Positions 17,023-28,306 are shown, numbered from the stretch's first letter. The stretch: DNA of 64,000 nucleotides from Nonomuraea coxensis DSM 45129 (GCF_019397265.1 NZ_CP068985.1:3948501-4012500), one strand, 5' to 3'. A program made the numbers and translations. The notes: generated by a model from the sequence alone, not told the origin.

Positions 17023-17958
17023 ATGGACCCCGCCGTCACGAGGATCGCCCTGCCCGCGCCCGTGCGGGCGGCCGCCTCCGACGGCGTCACCGTGTGGTGC
17101 GCCGACGCCCACGGCGTGCGCGCCTACACGGCCGCCGGCGCCCCGTTCCCGTCCGGCGCCCCTCTCCCGTCCGGCGGCGCCGTGCCCTCGGACGGGGGCG
17201 ACGTCCTGCCGCGGTTACGGTCGCTGGCCGCCGTGCCCGGCACCGTCGCGGGCACGGCCGGCGTCCCCGGAACGCTGCCGGAGACCGTCGTGGTGCCACG
17301 ATCGCTCGCGACCGCGCCGATCCCGGTGCCGCAGGCGCTCTCCGGCACGCTCGCCGCCACCGCGAGGGGCCGCGTCCACTGGCTCGCGCCGGACGGCACG
17401 CCGCTCGCCACCGCCCGCTGCGCCGGCAGGGTCGTCGCCGGCGGCGGCGAGATCTGGGCGGTGTCGGGCGCGCGGGCCCGCAGGCTCACCGGGCCGGGCA
17501 CGCTCGGCCCCCCGGTCGACCTGCCCGGCCTGGCCGCGTGCGCGGTGGAGGGCGAGCGCCTGTGGTGGACGTCCCGGCACGACGACGTGCTGCGCGGCGG
17601 CCCGAGGGACGTCGACCTCGGCGTCCTGGGACGGCACGGCGAGCGCGGCGGCATGACCGTCTGCGCGGGCTCGCTCTGGATCAGCGTGCCGGGCGGCCTG
17701 CTGCGGATCTCGACCTGGTCCGGCGAGCCGGGGCGGTTCGTGGCCGCGCCCGCCGGGCCGGTGCCGTTCCTGGCCTGCGCGAACGGGACCCTCGTCGGCG
17801 GCGGGCACGACCTGTTCGCGCTGGCCCCCGCCGCGGGCGCCGCCCTCCGCGTGATCCCGTCCGGGCTGGACGCGCCGATCGCGCGGCTGGTGGCGGCGGG
17901 CAAGCACGTGTGGGCGTTCCCGCAGGGGGCCGCGCACGCGCTGATCGTCACCCTCTGA
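17023..17958 (+). CDS. Unknown protein, possible beta-propeller
   Basis: 311 residues, no family recognised. The sequence is a run of short beta-like blades with recurring G-x-x-W/V and hydrophobic-Gly patterns (DGVTVWCADAHGVRAY, GRVHWLAPDGTPLA, GEIWAVSGARARRL, ERLWWTSRHDDVL, GSLWISVPGGLLRI, KHVWAFPQG). The aromatic-tipped repeats suggest a six- or seven-bladed beta-propeller. No signal peptide. The ATG at 17023 is the likely start; an upstream in-frame GTG adds 12 residues of poor quality. A Ser/Gly/Pro-rich loop sits near residue 45-60. Function unknown. Confidence 0.7.
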   Translation: MDPAVTRIALPAPVRAAASDGVTVWCADAHGVRAYTAAGAPFPSGAPLPSGGAVPSDGGDVLPRLRSLAAVPGTVAGTAGVPGTLPETVVVPRSLATAPIPVPQALSGTLAATARGRVHWLAPDGTPLATARCAGRVVAGGGEIWAVSGARARRLTGPGTLGPPVDLPGLAACAVEGERLWWTSRHDDVLRGGPRDVDLGVLGRHGERGGMTVCAGSLWISVPGGLLRISTWSGEPGRFVAAPAGPVPFLACANGTLVGGGHDLFALAPAAGAALRVIPSGLDAPIARLVAAGKHVWAFPQGAAHALIVTL

Positions 17959-17999
17959 GTTCCCGGCGACAGCGGGGCGGCGGGCGGGCACAATGGACC

Positions 18000-18773
18000 G
18001 TGCCCTTCACACTGAGCCATGTCGTGGCCGTACTCCCGGCGCGGCGGTGGCTGCCGCCGTCGGCGCTGGCCGTCGGGGCGATGGTGCCCGACGCGCCGTA
18101 CTACCTGCCGTTGCCGTTCTCGTCGGCGAGCACGCACGCATGGTGGGGGCCGCCGCTGCTGGGCCTGCCGGCGGGCGTGGTGCTGCTGGCGCTGTTCCAC
18201 TGGGTGCTGCGGGCGCCGCTGACCGCGCTGGCCCCGTCCGGGCTGCGCGCCCGGCTGCCGGACGCGCCCCGCGTCGGAGCGGCGGGGCCGGCGGTGGCGG
18301 GGGTGGTGGCCGCGCTGCTCGCCGGGATGGCCACACATCTCGTCTGGGACGCCTTCACGCAGGCCGGCGGGTTCGCGGTGACGCACTGGCAGGCGTTGCG
18401 GCAGAGCGTCGTCGGCGCGCACCGGGTGTTCAACGTGCTCATGTACGTCAGCTCGGCGGGCGGCCTGGCGATCCTGGCCGGCTGGCTCGTGCTGTGGTAC
18501 CGGCGGGCTCCGGTCCGTCCCGGGCGGTGGCCGGGGCTGACCGGCCGGGCGCGCGGCGTCGTGGCCGCCGCGGCGACGCTGGCCACGGCCGCGGGGGCCG
18601 CGGCCGGAGCCGCCTCGGACCGCGCCGCGGTGAGCGACTACGACCTGGTACGCAGCGCGATCCTGGGCGGCGTGAACGGAGCGGCGCTGGTCCTCGCCTG
18701 CTACGTGCTCGCCTGGCACGGCTGGACGACGTTCCGGGCCCGGCGCGGCAGACCCTCGCCGGCCGGTACGTGA
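18000..18773 (+). CDS. DUF4184 family membrane protein
   Basis: 257 residues. The N-terminus PFTLSHVVAVLP and VGAMVPDAPYYLPL are diagnostic of DUF4184, an integral-membrane family with a conserved histidine and aspartate pattern like phospholipase-type or YdjM-like membrane hydrolases. About six membrane segments are predicted, including LLGLPAGVVLLALFHWVL and VAGVVAALLAGMATHLVWD, the latter carrying the second conserved His/Asp pair. GTG at 18000 is the start that gives the family N-terminus. Biochemical function is unproven. Confidence 0.8.
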   Translation: MPFTLSHVVAVLPARRWLPPSALAVGAMVPDAPYYLPLPFSSASTHAWWGPPLLGLPAGVVLLALFHWVLRAPLTALAPSGLRARLPDAPRVGAAGPAVAGVVAALLAGMATHLVWDAFTQAGGFAVTHWQALRQSVVGAHRVFNVLMYVSSAGGLAILAGWLVLWYRRAPVRPGRWPGLTGRARGVVAAAATLATAAGAAAGAASDRAAVSDYDLVRSAILGGVNGAALVLACYVLAWHGWTTFRARRGRPSPAGT

Positions 18774-18794
18774 CGGCCGGGACGTCCCGGGGAC

Positions 18795-19226
18795 CTAGCG
18801 GCCGGCGTCCCAGCCGTGGAGCTTCATGAGGCGGGCCGCCACCCGGGCGAACCGGTCGGCGTCGAGGACCGCGCCCTCGCGGCGGAGGTCGTCCTCGTCC
18901 AGCACGAAGACCCGGTCGAGCCGCAGGTACGAGACCCGCTCGTCGCGCCCCCACGCGCCGACCGGCATCCATTCCTGGCCGTCGTCGCCCTTGCTGGAGA
19001 GCATCATGCCGAGCAGCCGGCGGCCGGTGCGGCCCACGACCAGCAGCGGCCGGTCCTTGCCGCGGGACGGGTCCTCCTCGTACGGGACCCACGCCCAGAC
19101 GATCTCCCCGGGGTCGGCCAGGCCGTCCAGGTCGGGGGCGTAGGCCAGGGTCGCCCGGCCGTCGAGGACGTGGATCTCGCGTACGGCGCCGCGGGCGGGC
19201 CGGGGGTCCTCACCTTGATCACGCAT
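18795..19226 (-). CDS. MazF/PemK-like protein, orphan
   Basis: 143 residues of the PemK/MazF-like SH3-barrel superfamily: DPGEIVWAWVPYEEDPSRGK is the typical GEIV-W-PY opening, then RPLLVVGR and the SYLRLDRVF strand. MazF proteins are mRNA interferases paired with an upstream antitoxin. Here no antitoxin is present; instead the ATG overlaps the stop of an AraC regulator by 8 bp (ATGCGTGA). This actinobacterial subgroup is often solitary and may not be toxic. The predicted active-site Arg and Ser/Thr pattern cannot be confirmed by eye. Confidence 0.7.
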   Translation of the reverse strand: MRDQGEDPRPARGAVREIHVLDGRATLAYAPDLDGLADPGEIVWAWVPYEEDPSRGKDRPLLVVGRTGRRLLGMMLSSKGDDGQEWMPVGAWGRDERVSYLRLDRVFVLDEDDLRREGAVLDADRFARVAARLMKLHGWDAGR

Positions 19227-20115
19227 TGGGTGAGCTTATGGCCCGTGACGGGCGGAAATCCAATTGATCACGGGGTTCGGGCGCCGGGGAGAGCAGGCGG
19301 CGCAGGGCCGCCGGGGTGTGGCCGGTGTGCCGCCGGACCGTGCGCGTCATGTGCGCCTGGTCGGCGAAGCCCAGCTCGGCGGCCAGCTCCGCCAGGCGGG
19401 TCTCGCCGCCCTCCAGCCGGTCGAGCGCCCGCCCGACCCGGACCCGGTTGCGGTAGTGGGTCAGCGAGACGCCGAGCTCGCGGGTGAAGGCCCGGCTCAG
19501 CGCGTAGGGCGACACCTCCAGCAGGGCGGCCAGCGACAGCAGCCCGTCGGCGGCGGGGTCATCGGCGGCGATGACCTCCCGCGCCGCCCCGACCACCCCC
19601 GCCGCTCCGGCTCGGCCTCCGGTTCCGTCCCTGCCGGTGGGCCCTGTCATGGGGTCGGTGGCGCCGTCGGTGAGCTGGGAGAGCGCGGCGGCGACGAGCG
19701 GGAGCAGTGACTCCGTCAGCGCGAAGGCCGCGTCGCCGGTGCGGGCCGCGGCCAGCACCCGGCGGTGCGCCAGGTCGAGGCGGGCGTCCACGTAGATCGT
19801 GCGGCGGACGAGCCGAGGGCCGTCGCCCGCGAGCGTGCGCCACAGGCCGGGCGACAGCGACAGCGAGGTGCACACGTCACCGCCCGACGGGTGGGCGAAG
19901 CGCTCCTCCTCGTCCGGCAGCCCGAGGTAGGCGAGGGCCGGATCGACCACCACGGAGCGCCCGCCGGCGTGGCGCAGGAACGTGCCCCGCCGCGCCAGCA
20001 CCACCCGGTGCCCGTCGCCGAGCTCGGCGGCCGACCACCCCCGGTGGTCGTCGACGCAGGTGACGGCGTCGAGCCGGAAGCCGGGCCCGGCGGCGACACG
20101 GACGGACGAACGCAC
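19219..20115 (-). CDS. AraC family transcriptional regulator
   Basis: 298 residues. The C-terminal 100 residues contain the double helix-turn-helix of AraC/XylS proteins: LLSLAALLEVSPYALSRAFTREL, then ETRLAELAAELGFADQAHMTRT with the RHTGHTPAALRR signature. The N-terminal part is a cupin-like sensing domain (GHRVVLARRGTFLRHAGGRS). A Gly/Thr-rich linker joins them. GTG at 20115 is the best start although no clear ribosome site is seen. The MazF-like gene is translationally coupled downstream, so both are likely one transcript. Effector unknown. Confidence 0.82.
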   Translation of the reverse strand: MRSSVRVAAGPGFRLDAVTCVDDHRGWSAAELGDGHRVVLARRGTFLRHAGGRSVVVDPALAYLGLPDEEERFAHPSGGDVCTSLSLSPGLWRTLAGDGPRLVRRTIYVDARLDLAHRRVLAAARTGDAAFALTESLLPLVAAALSQLTDGATDPMTGPTGRDGTGGRAGAAGVVGAAREVIAADDPAADGLLSLAALLEVSPYALSRAFTRELGVSLTHYRNRVRVGRALDRLEGGETRLAELAAELGFADQAHMTRTVRRHTGHTPAALRRLLSPAPEPRDQLDFRPSRAISSPNA

Positions 20116-20131
20116 GCCCCGAACCCTACGC

Positions 20132-20186
20132 CCCGCCCCCGACAATTCCCCCGCCCCCGGCCCGCCCCCGACAATTCCCCCGCCCC
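20132..20186. repeat. Two 26-bp direct repeats upstream of araC-like gene
   Basis: A 26-bp unit centred on GACAATTCCCCCG occurs at 20132-20157 and again at 20161-20186. It is C-rich on the plus strand and sits just before the start of the AraC gene. It could be replication slippage or a duplicated operator. Confidence 0.55.
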
Positions 20187-20368
20187 TGCTCTCCCTGCCC
20201 CTGCCCTCCCTGCCTCCGGGCTCCCGCCCCCCGTTCCCGCCGCGCATGCGGCCCGCTGCCGCGCCGGGGCCGCCACTTGCGCCCGCGCACCGCGCACCCC
20301 GGTGTTACGGGAAACGCCGATCACGCGGGGAATCAAGGGCCGCGCTGGGCCAGGTGGCGATCCTGCTC

Positions 20369-20374
20369 TAGAAT
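20369..20374 (+). promoter_or_regulatory. -10 element (TAGAAT), leaderless start
   Basis: TAGAAT ends 8 nt before the GTG at 20383, so transcription would begin almost at the start codon. No ribosome site is present. No convincing -35 was found. Confidence 0.4.
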
Positions 20375-20382
20375 CTCATTCT

Positions 20383-21165
20383 GTGCCGTCGACGACAGCG
20401 TTCTTCACCAGGAAGCAGGGCGAGCTGGTGCCCGCGCCGCACGCCCGCAGCCCCTGGTCCCCCGACATGCTCCACGGCCGCCTCCTCGGCGGGCTGGCCG
20501 CCCGCGCCCTGGAGGAGCGGTACGCCGAGCCCGGGCTGCACTTCGCCCGGCTGACGGTGGACCTGTTCCGCAACAGCCCGCTGCTGCCCGTCGCCGTCGA
20601 GACCTCCCTGGTCAGGGACGGGCGCCGGATCCGCGTCGCCGACGCCGTCCTGTCTACCGACCAGGGCCCGATCGGCCGGGTCACCGCCGTGCTGCTGCGG
20701 CAGGGCGAGCAGCCCGAGGGCGACCAGAGCATCCTCACCCCGGCCTGGGACGAGCACCCGCCCACGGACGCGCCCGTCGTCGCCCCCGAGGGCTGGCAGC
20801 CGCCGTTCGACCTGTGGCGGGTCACCGAATGGGGCGAGCCTGGCCCGGGGCGGGTGTGGATGCGGGAGACGCACCCGCTGGTGGACGACGAGCCGGTGAC
20901 GCCGGTCGTGCGCGCCGCGCTGGCCGCCGACTTCGCCAGCCCGCTCGCCAACGTCGGCACGAGCGGCCTCGGCTTCATCAACGCCGACTACACGCTCACC
21001 CTGGCCCGCCTGCCCGAGGGCGAGCTGATCGGCGTCGAGGCCACCGGGCACCTCAGCGCGAGCGGCGTCGCGACCGGGCAGGTCACCATGCACGACGCGG
21101 CGGGGCCGTTCGGCTTCTGCCTGGTGACGGCGGTGGCCAACCCGATCGCCCGCCTCAGCAGGTAG
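20383..21165 (+). CDS. Acyl-CoA thioesterase family protein (hot-dog fold)
   Basis: 260 residues of the TesB-like double hot-dog family: HGRLLGGLAARALEERY with FARLTVDLFRNSPLLPV in the first domain, and a second hot-dog with PLANVGTSGLGFINADYTLTLAR. These enzymes hydrolyse acyl-CoA esters; actinomycete members are often annotated only as thioesterase family. GTG at 20383 sits 8 nt after a TAGAAT box, suggesting a leaderless mRNA. The gene is alone and convergent with gnd, 6 bp from its stop. Chain-length preference cannot be inferred. Confidence 0.8.
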   Translation: MPSTTAFFTRKQGELVPAPHARSPWSPDMLHGRLLGGLAARALEERYAEPGLHFARLTVDLFRNSPLLPVAVETSLVRDGRRIRVADAVLSTDQGPIGRVTAVLLRQGEQPEGDQSILTPAWDEHPPTDAPVVAPEGWQPPFDLWRVTEWGEPGPGRVWMRETHPLVDDEPVTPVVRAALAADFASPLANVGTSGLGFINADYTLTLARLPEGELIGVEATGHLSASGVATGQVTMHDAAGPFGFCLVTAVANPIARLSR

Positions 21166-21171
21166 CGGAGC

Positions 21172-22596
21172 TCAGGCGGGCCGCTCGGCGCGGTCGCCCG
21201 ACCAGTCGACGTGGAAGGCGCCCTCCTTGTCGACCCGCCGGTAGGTGTGGGCGCCGAAGTAGTCGCGCAGCCCCTGCACCAGCGCGGCCGGCAGCCGCTC
21301 GCGGCGCAGCCCGTCGTAGTAGGCGAGCGCCGAGGAGAAGCCGGGCGTCGGCACGCCGATCCGCACGGCCGTGGTGACCACCCGCCGCCACGACTCCTGC
21401 GCCGCCGCGAGCGCGCCCGCGAACGTCGGGTCGGCCAGCAGCGTCGGCAGGTGCGGGTCGGCGTCGTAGGCGGCGCGGATGCGGTCGAGGAACTTGGCCC
21501 TGATGATGCAGCCGCCCCGCCAGATGGTCGCCATCGCGCCCAGGTCGAGGTCCCAGCCGTACTCGCGGGAGGCGGCGGCCATCTGGTCGAAGCCCTGCGC
21601 GTACGCCACGATCTTGGAGGCGTACAGCGCCTGCCGCACGTCCTCGACCAGCTCGCGCCCGTCGACGCCGGACAGGTGGGGCCCGGCGAGCGAGGCGGCG
21701 GCGGCCCGCTGCTCCGGATGGCCGGACAGCGCCCGCGCGAACGTCGCCTCGGCGATGCCGGTCACCGGCACGCCCAGGTCGAGCGCGCTCTGCACGGTCC
21801 AGCGGCCGGTGCCCTTCTGCTCGGCCTGGTCGACCACGACGTCCACGAACGGCCGGCCGGTCTCGGCGTCGACCTGCTCCAGCACGTCGGCGGTGATCTC
21901 GATGAGGTAGGAGCCGAGGTCGCCCTGGTTCCACTCGCGGAACACCCCGGCCAGCTCCGCCGGCGTCGTGCCGAGCGCCTGCCGCAGCAGGTCGTAGGAC
22001 TCGGCGATGAGCTGCATGTCGGAGTACTCGATGCCGTTGTGCACCATCTTGACGAAGTGTCCCGCGCCGTCCGGGCCGACGTGCACGCAGCACGGCACGC
22101 CGTCCACCTTGGCCGCGATGTCCTGGAGGATCGGCCCGAGGGCCTCCCACGACTCGGCGGAGCCGCCGGGCATGATGCTCGGCCCGAGCAGCGCGCCCTC
22201 CTCGCCGCCGGAGATGCCGGCGCCGACGAAGTGCAGCCCCCGCTCGCGCAGCGCGGCCTCGCGCCGCCGGGTGTCGGCGTAGTGGGCGTTGCCGCCGTCG
22301 ACGATCATGTCACCGGGCTCCATGAGCGCGGCGAGCTGGTCGATGACCGCGTCGGTGCCCGCGCCCGCCTTGACCATGATGATCGCCCGCCGGGGCCGCT
22401 TGAGCGAGGCCACGAAGCCGGCCAGGTCCTCCGACGGCACGAACGTGCCCTCGCCCCCGAACTCCTTGACGAGCTGCTGCGTGCGGAAGTGCGAGCGGTT
22501 GTGCACCGCGACGGCGTAGCCGTGCCTGGCGAGGTTGCGGGCCAGGTTGCGCCCCATGGTCGCCAGGCCGGTGACGCCGATGTCTGCCAAGTCCAT
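21172..22596 (-). CDS. gnd: 6-phosphogluconate dehydrogenase, decarboxylating
   Basis: 474 residues, the length of the long-chain homodimeric Gnd. It oxidatively decarboxylates 6-phosphogluconate to ribulose 5-phosphate in the pentose phosphate pathway, in the cytosol, normally with NADP+. The NADP-binding GVTGLATMGRNLARNLA, the family signature IVDGGNAHYADTRRRE, GAGISGGEEGALLGPSIMPGG, the catalytic KMVHNGIEYSDMQLI (Lys and surrounding Asn) and C-terminal TFHR-equivalent HTYRRVDKEGAFHVDW are all present. The ATG at 22596 has GAGGAG at 7-nt spacing; 10 further upstream codons are unlikely. It is downstream of a HAD phosphatase on the same strand. Confidence 0.93.
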   Translation of the reverse strand: MDLADIGVTGLATMGRNLARNLARHGYAVAVHNRSHFRTQQLVKEFGGEGTFVPSEDLAGFVASLKRPRRAIIMVKAGAGTDAVIDQLAALMEPGDMIVDGGNAHYADTRRREAALRERGLHFVGAGISGGEEGALLGPSIMPGGSAESWEALGPILQDIAAKVDGVPCCVHVGPDGAGHFVKMVHNGIEYSDMQLIAESYDLLRQALGTTPAELAGVFREWNQGDLGSYLIEITADVLEQVDAETGRPFVDVVVDQAEQKGTGRWTVQSALDLGVPVTGIAEATFARALSGHPEQRAAAASLAGPHLSGVDGRELVEDVRQALYASKIVAYAQGFDQMAAASREYGWDLDLGAMATIWRGGCIIRAKFLDRIRAAYDADPHLPTLLADPTFAGALAAAQESWRRVVTTAVRIGVPTPGFSSALAYYDGLRRERLPAALVQGLRDYFGAHTYRRVDKEGAFHVDWSGDRAERPA

Positions 22597-22662
22597 GTTC
22601 AAGCTCCTCTTACCGGGAATACGCATGATCCAGCCCGGGAGTTCGGCTTTTTGTTCCGGGCG

Positions 22663-23355
22663 TCAGTCGTCGAGCCGCACGCCCAGCTCGTCCAGCCGCT
22701 CCAGCATGTCCGCCGGGTCGGCGTAGACCCTGAACGCGCCCGTGCGTTCCAGCTCGTCCCTGCCGTACCCGCCGGACAGCAGGCCGATGCCGAGCGCGCC
22801 CGCCCGGCGGGCGGCGAGCAGGTCCCACACGCTGTCGCCCACCACCATGGCATGGGCCGGGTCCACCTCGACCAGCGCCGCTCCGGCGAGGAACAGGTCG
22901 GGGTCCGGCTTGGCCCTGCGCACCAGGTCACGGGTCACCATCGGCGTGTCCTCAGGCAGGCCGAGCAGGTCCAGCGCGAGCCGCGCGGTACGGGCGTAGC
23001 CGCTGGTCGCGATGGCCCACGGCACGCCGCGCGAGGTCAGCTCGGCCAGCAGCTCCGGCGCGCCGGGCAGCGGCCGCACCGAGCCGGCCTGCTGCTCGTA
23101 CGCCTCCATGTGGGCGACCTGCAGCCGCTCGATCTGCTCCCGCGTCAGCTTGAGCCCGGTCTCGCGCAGCAGCGCGCTCACGAACAACCCGCCGCTCATC
23201 CCGATGCGCCGGTGGATCCGCCACACCGACAGGTCGATCCCCATCCCCGACAGCGCCTGCCGCCAGGCGATCACGTGCTGGTAGACGCTGTCGATCAGAG
23301 TGCCGTCGAGGTCGAACAGAAACGCCGGGGTGGGCGCGTGAGGGAACTCCGTCAT
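22663..23355 (-). CDS. HAD family hydrolase (phosphatase)
   Basis: 230 residues of the haloacid-dehalogenase superfamily, CAP-domain subclass I. Motif I FLFDLDGTLIDS holds the nucleophilic Asp, motif II is the WAIATSGYA region, motif III the Lys in VRRAKPDPDLFL, and motif IV MVVGDSVWDLLAARRAG. The alpha-helical cap lies at about residues 20-90. Members dephosphorylate small sugar or nucleotide phosphates such as phosphoglycolate or beta-phosphoglucose. It is upstream of gnd, 66 bp apart, so a sugar-phosphate substrate is plausible but not shown. It is divergent from the NAD(P)H-binding gene with a 22-bp gap. Confidence 0.85.
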   Translation of the reverse strand: MTEFPHAPTPAFLFDLDGTLIDSVYQHVIAWRQALSGMGIDLSVWRIHRRIGMSGGLFVSALLRETGLKLTREQIERLQVAHMEAYEQQAGSVRPLPGAPELLAELTSRGVPWAIATSGYARTARLALDLLGLPEDTPMVTRDLVRRAKPDPDLFLAGAALVEVDPAHAMVVGDSVWDLLAARRAGALGIGLLSGGYGRDELERTGAFRVYADPADMLERLDELGVRLDD

Positions 23356-23377
23356 GGCTCCATGACACCATGGCCGG

Positions 23378-24019
23378 ATGCGGATCATCATCGCGGGCGG
23401 ACACGGCAAGATCGCGCTGCGCCTGGCCGCGCGGCTCAGGGAGGGCGCGGTCGGCCTGGTGCGCAACCCGGCGCATGTGGCCGACGTCGAGGCGACCGGC
23501 GCGCGGGCCGTGGTGTGCGACCTGGAGCGGGCCTCGGTCGAGGAGGTCGCCGGGATCGTCCGCGGCGCCGACGCCGTCGTGTTCGCGGCCGGCGCGGGGC
23601 CAGGCAGCGGCGCGGCCCGCAAGGACACCGTCGACCGGGGCGCGTCCGTGCTCCTGGCCGACGCCGCCGAGCGGGCCGGGGTGCGGCGCTTCATCCAGAT
23701 CTCCTCCATGGGCGCGGGCAGGCCGCCCGCGCCCGGCGGCGACGAGGCGTGGGACGCCTACATCACGGCCAAGACCGCCGCCGAGGACGACCTGCGCCGC
23801 CGCGACCTGGACTGGACCATCCTGCGCCCCGGCCGCCTCACCGACGAGCCGGGCACCGGCCTGGTCCGGCTGGCCCCCGAGGTGCCGCCCGGCGCGGTGC
23901 CGCGCGACGACGTGGCCGCCGTCGTCATGGCGCTGCTGGACAACCCGGGCACGGCGCGGCGCACGTACGAGCTGGTCTCCGGCGACACCCCCGTCATCGA
24001 CCTCGTCGCGACGGAGTGA
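23378..24019 (+). CDS. NAD(P)H-binding SDR-like protein
   Basis: 213 residues of the atypical SDR/NmrA-like group. The Rossmann motif is MRIIIAGGHGKIALRLAARL, cofactor contacts follow at VCDLERAS and FAAGAGPGSGA, and YITAKTAAEDDLRRRDLDWTILRP carries the Tyr/Lys pair region. Relatives act as NADPH-dependent reductases or redox sensors, including YwnB/HSCARG-like proteins. The ATG lies 22 bp from the divergent HAD gene start with no ribosome site, suggesting a leaderless mRNA. Confidence 0.85.
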   Translation: MRIIIAGGHGKIALRLAARLREGAVGLVRNPAHVADVEATGARAVVCDLERASVEEVAGIVRGADAVVFAAGAGPGSGAARKDTVDRGASVLLADAAERAGVRRFIQISSMGAGRPPAPGGDEAWDAYITAKTAAEDDLRRRDLDWTILRPGRLTDEPGTGLVRLAPEVPPGAVPRDDVAAVVMALLDNPGTARRTYELVSGDTPVIDLVATE

Positions 24020-24108
24020 CCGCCCGCCGCCGCAGGTTTTGCCGAACGCTGGCATTGCCTCGCGGTGTCGGCGGCTAGGAGCCCTTCAGAACGTGAGAGG
24101 GGACATCC

Positions 24109-26613
<2,505 letters not shown>

Positions 26614-26623
26614 GGGGGAGCCC

Positions 26624-26682
26624 GGTCAGCCGAGCCCGGTGAACGCGGTCAGCCGAGCCCCGTGAACGCGGTCAGCCGAGCG
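26624..26682. repeat. 23-bp tandem repeat at the ptsI 3' end
   Basis: Units at 26624-26646 and 26647-26669 differ by one base, and a third partial copy (26670-26682) is the last codons and stop of ptsI. Slippage has therefore tripled the end of the gene, leaving the stop intact. Confidence 0.7.
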
Positions 26683-28306
26683 CGTCGCGGGCCAGCTCCC
26701 CGCACTCCTCCAGCGTCAGTCCCGCCAGCGCCTCGCGGACCAGGGGGACGCAGGACGGCGCCATGGACAGGCTCGTCACCCCCAGGCCCACCAGCAGGGG
26801 GGCGACGGCCGGGTCGCCCGCCGCCTCGCCGCACACGCCGACCGGCTTGCCCGCCTCCCGGCCCGCGGCGGCGCACGCCCCGATCAGGCCCAGCAGGGCG
26901 GGCTGGCGCGGGTCGAGCAGGTCGGCCAGGGCCGGATGCTGCCGGTCGGCGGCGAAGGTGTACTGGGCCAGGTCGTTGGTGCCGATGCTGAGGAAGTCCA
27001 CCTCGCGCAGCAGTTCGGCGGCCCGCAGCGCGGCGGCCGGCACCTCCACCATCACGCCCGCCCGCGCGATGCCCGCCGCGCGGGCCCGGCGGGCGAAGCC
27101 GGCCGCCTCCGCGGGCGTCGTCACCATCGGCGCCATGACCCGCACGTCCGCGCCCGTCGCGCGGGCCGCCTCGGCGATCGCGGCGAGCTGCGCGTCGAGC
27201 ACGCCGGGCAGCAGGCGGTCCACGCGCAGCCCGCGCACGCCCAGCGCCGGGTTGGGCTCCTCCGGCAGGCCGAGGAAGGGCAGCGGCTTGTCGGTGCCGG
27301 CGTCCAGGGTCCGGACGATCACCGGGCCCTCGGCCCGCTCGAACACCTCGGCGTACGCGGCCGTCTGCTCCTCCTGCGAGGGCGCCTGCTTGCGGTCGAG
27401 GAACAGGAACTCGGTACGGAACAGCCCTACGCCCTCCGCCCCCGGGCGCAGGTCTGCGGCCGAGCCGATGTTGGCCAGCAGGCTGACCGGATGGCCGTCG
27501 GCGGTCCGGCCGGGGCCGGTCGCGGCCGCCAGCCGGGCCCGTTCTGCGCGGTCGCGCTCCATGACCTCGGCCGCCTGCTCCGGGGTGAGGCCGAGGGCGA
27601 TCTCGCCGCTCGCGCCGTCCACGCCGACGATCGTGCCGTCGGCGACGTCCGCGACGGCCGGGCAGGCGACCACGGCGGGCAGGCCGCGCGCGCGGGCCAG
27701 GATCGCCGTGTGGCTCGTCGGGCCGCCCCGCTCGGTGACCAGCGCCAGCACGTCCGGGCCCAGCCCGGCGGTGTCGGCGGGGGAGAGGTCGCCGGCGACC
27801 AGCACGTACGGATGACCGGGATCGGGCAGGCCCGGCATCGGCAGGCCGAGGGCGGCGGCCACCGCGCGGTGCCTGAGGTCGTCGAGGTCGGCGGCCCGCT
27901 CGGCCAGGTAGCCCCCGAGGGCGGTCAGGGCGTCCCGGTGGCCGGTGAAGGCGGCGTCCAGGGCGTGGGCCGCGTCGGCGCCGCCCCTGGCGCGGCTCTC
28001 GGCCTCCTCACGCAGCATGGGATCGTCGGCGATCATGGCGAGCGCCTCCAGGATCTCCGCCGCCTCGCCGCCCCCGCCCGCATGGGAGCGGGCGGCGGCG
28101 GCGCGCCGGTTGAGATCGGCGGCCACCGCCTCCAGCGCCTTGACGGCGGTGGCGGCCTCGGCCTCCGGATCGGCGACCGGCCGCGGCGCGGGCAGGCTCG
28201 GCGGGCCGGCCATCCGCACGAGCGGACCGGCCGCCCGCCCCTGGCTCACCCCGAGCCCGCTCAGCCGCCCCCCGGGCCCGGCCCACCCCGTCCCCGTCTC
28301 ACGCAT
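26672..28306 (-). CDS. ptsI: PEP-protein phosphotransferase (Enzyme I of PTS)
   Basis: 544 residues. It takes the phosphoryl group from phosphoenolpyruvate and passes it to HPr, starting the PTS relay in the cytosol. The phospho-histidine site GGPTSHTAILARARGLPAVV is intact. The PEP-binding barrel shows GVGLFRTEFLFLDR, the RTLDAGTDKPLPFL loop, FLSIGTNDLAQYTFAADR, and the catalytic Cys in GVCGEAAGD. Between the His domain and the N-terminus the HPr-binding helices are Ala-rich. The ATG overlaps the ptsH stop by 8 bp. Last gene of the PTS operon. Confidence 0.92.
   Translation of the reverse strand: MRETGTGWAGPGGRLSGLGVSQGRAAGPLVRMAGPPSLPAPRPVADPEAEAATAVKALEAVAADLNRRAAAARSHAGGGGEAAEILEALAMIADDPMLREEAESRARGGADAAHALDAAFTGHRDALTALGGYLAERAADLDDLRHRAVAAALGLPMPGLPDPGHPYVLVAGDLSPADTAGLGPDVLALVTERGGPTSHTAILARARGLPAVVACPAVADVADGTIVGVDGASGEIALGLTPEQAAEVMERDRAERARLAAATGPGRTADGHPVSLLANIGSAADLRPGAEGVGLFRTEFLFLDRKQAPSQEEQTAAYAEVFERAEGPVIVRTLDAGTDKPLPFLGLPEEPNPALGVRGLRVDRLLPGVLDAQLAAIAEAARATGADVRVMAPMVTTPAEAAGFARRARAAGIARAGVMVEVPAAALRAAELLREVDFLSIGTNDLAQYTFAADRQHPALADLLDPRQPALLGLIGACAAAGREAGKPVGVCGEAAGDPAVAPLLVGLGVTSLSMAPSCVPLVREALAGLTLEECGELARDALG

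Noticed and set aside
24020..24108. HspR or CIRCE heat-shock operator upstream of the Clp gene
   Set aside because: No CTTGAGT-type HAIR repeat or TTAGCACTC/GAGTGCTAA pair is present.
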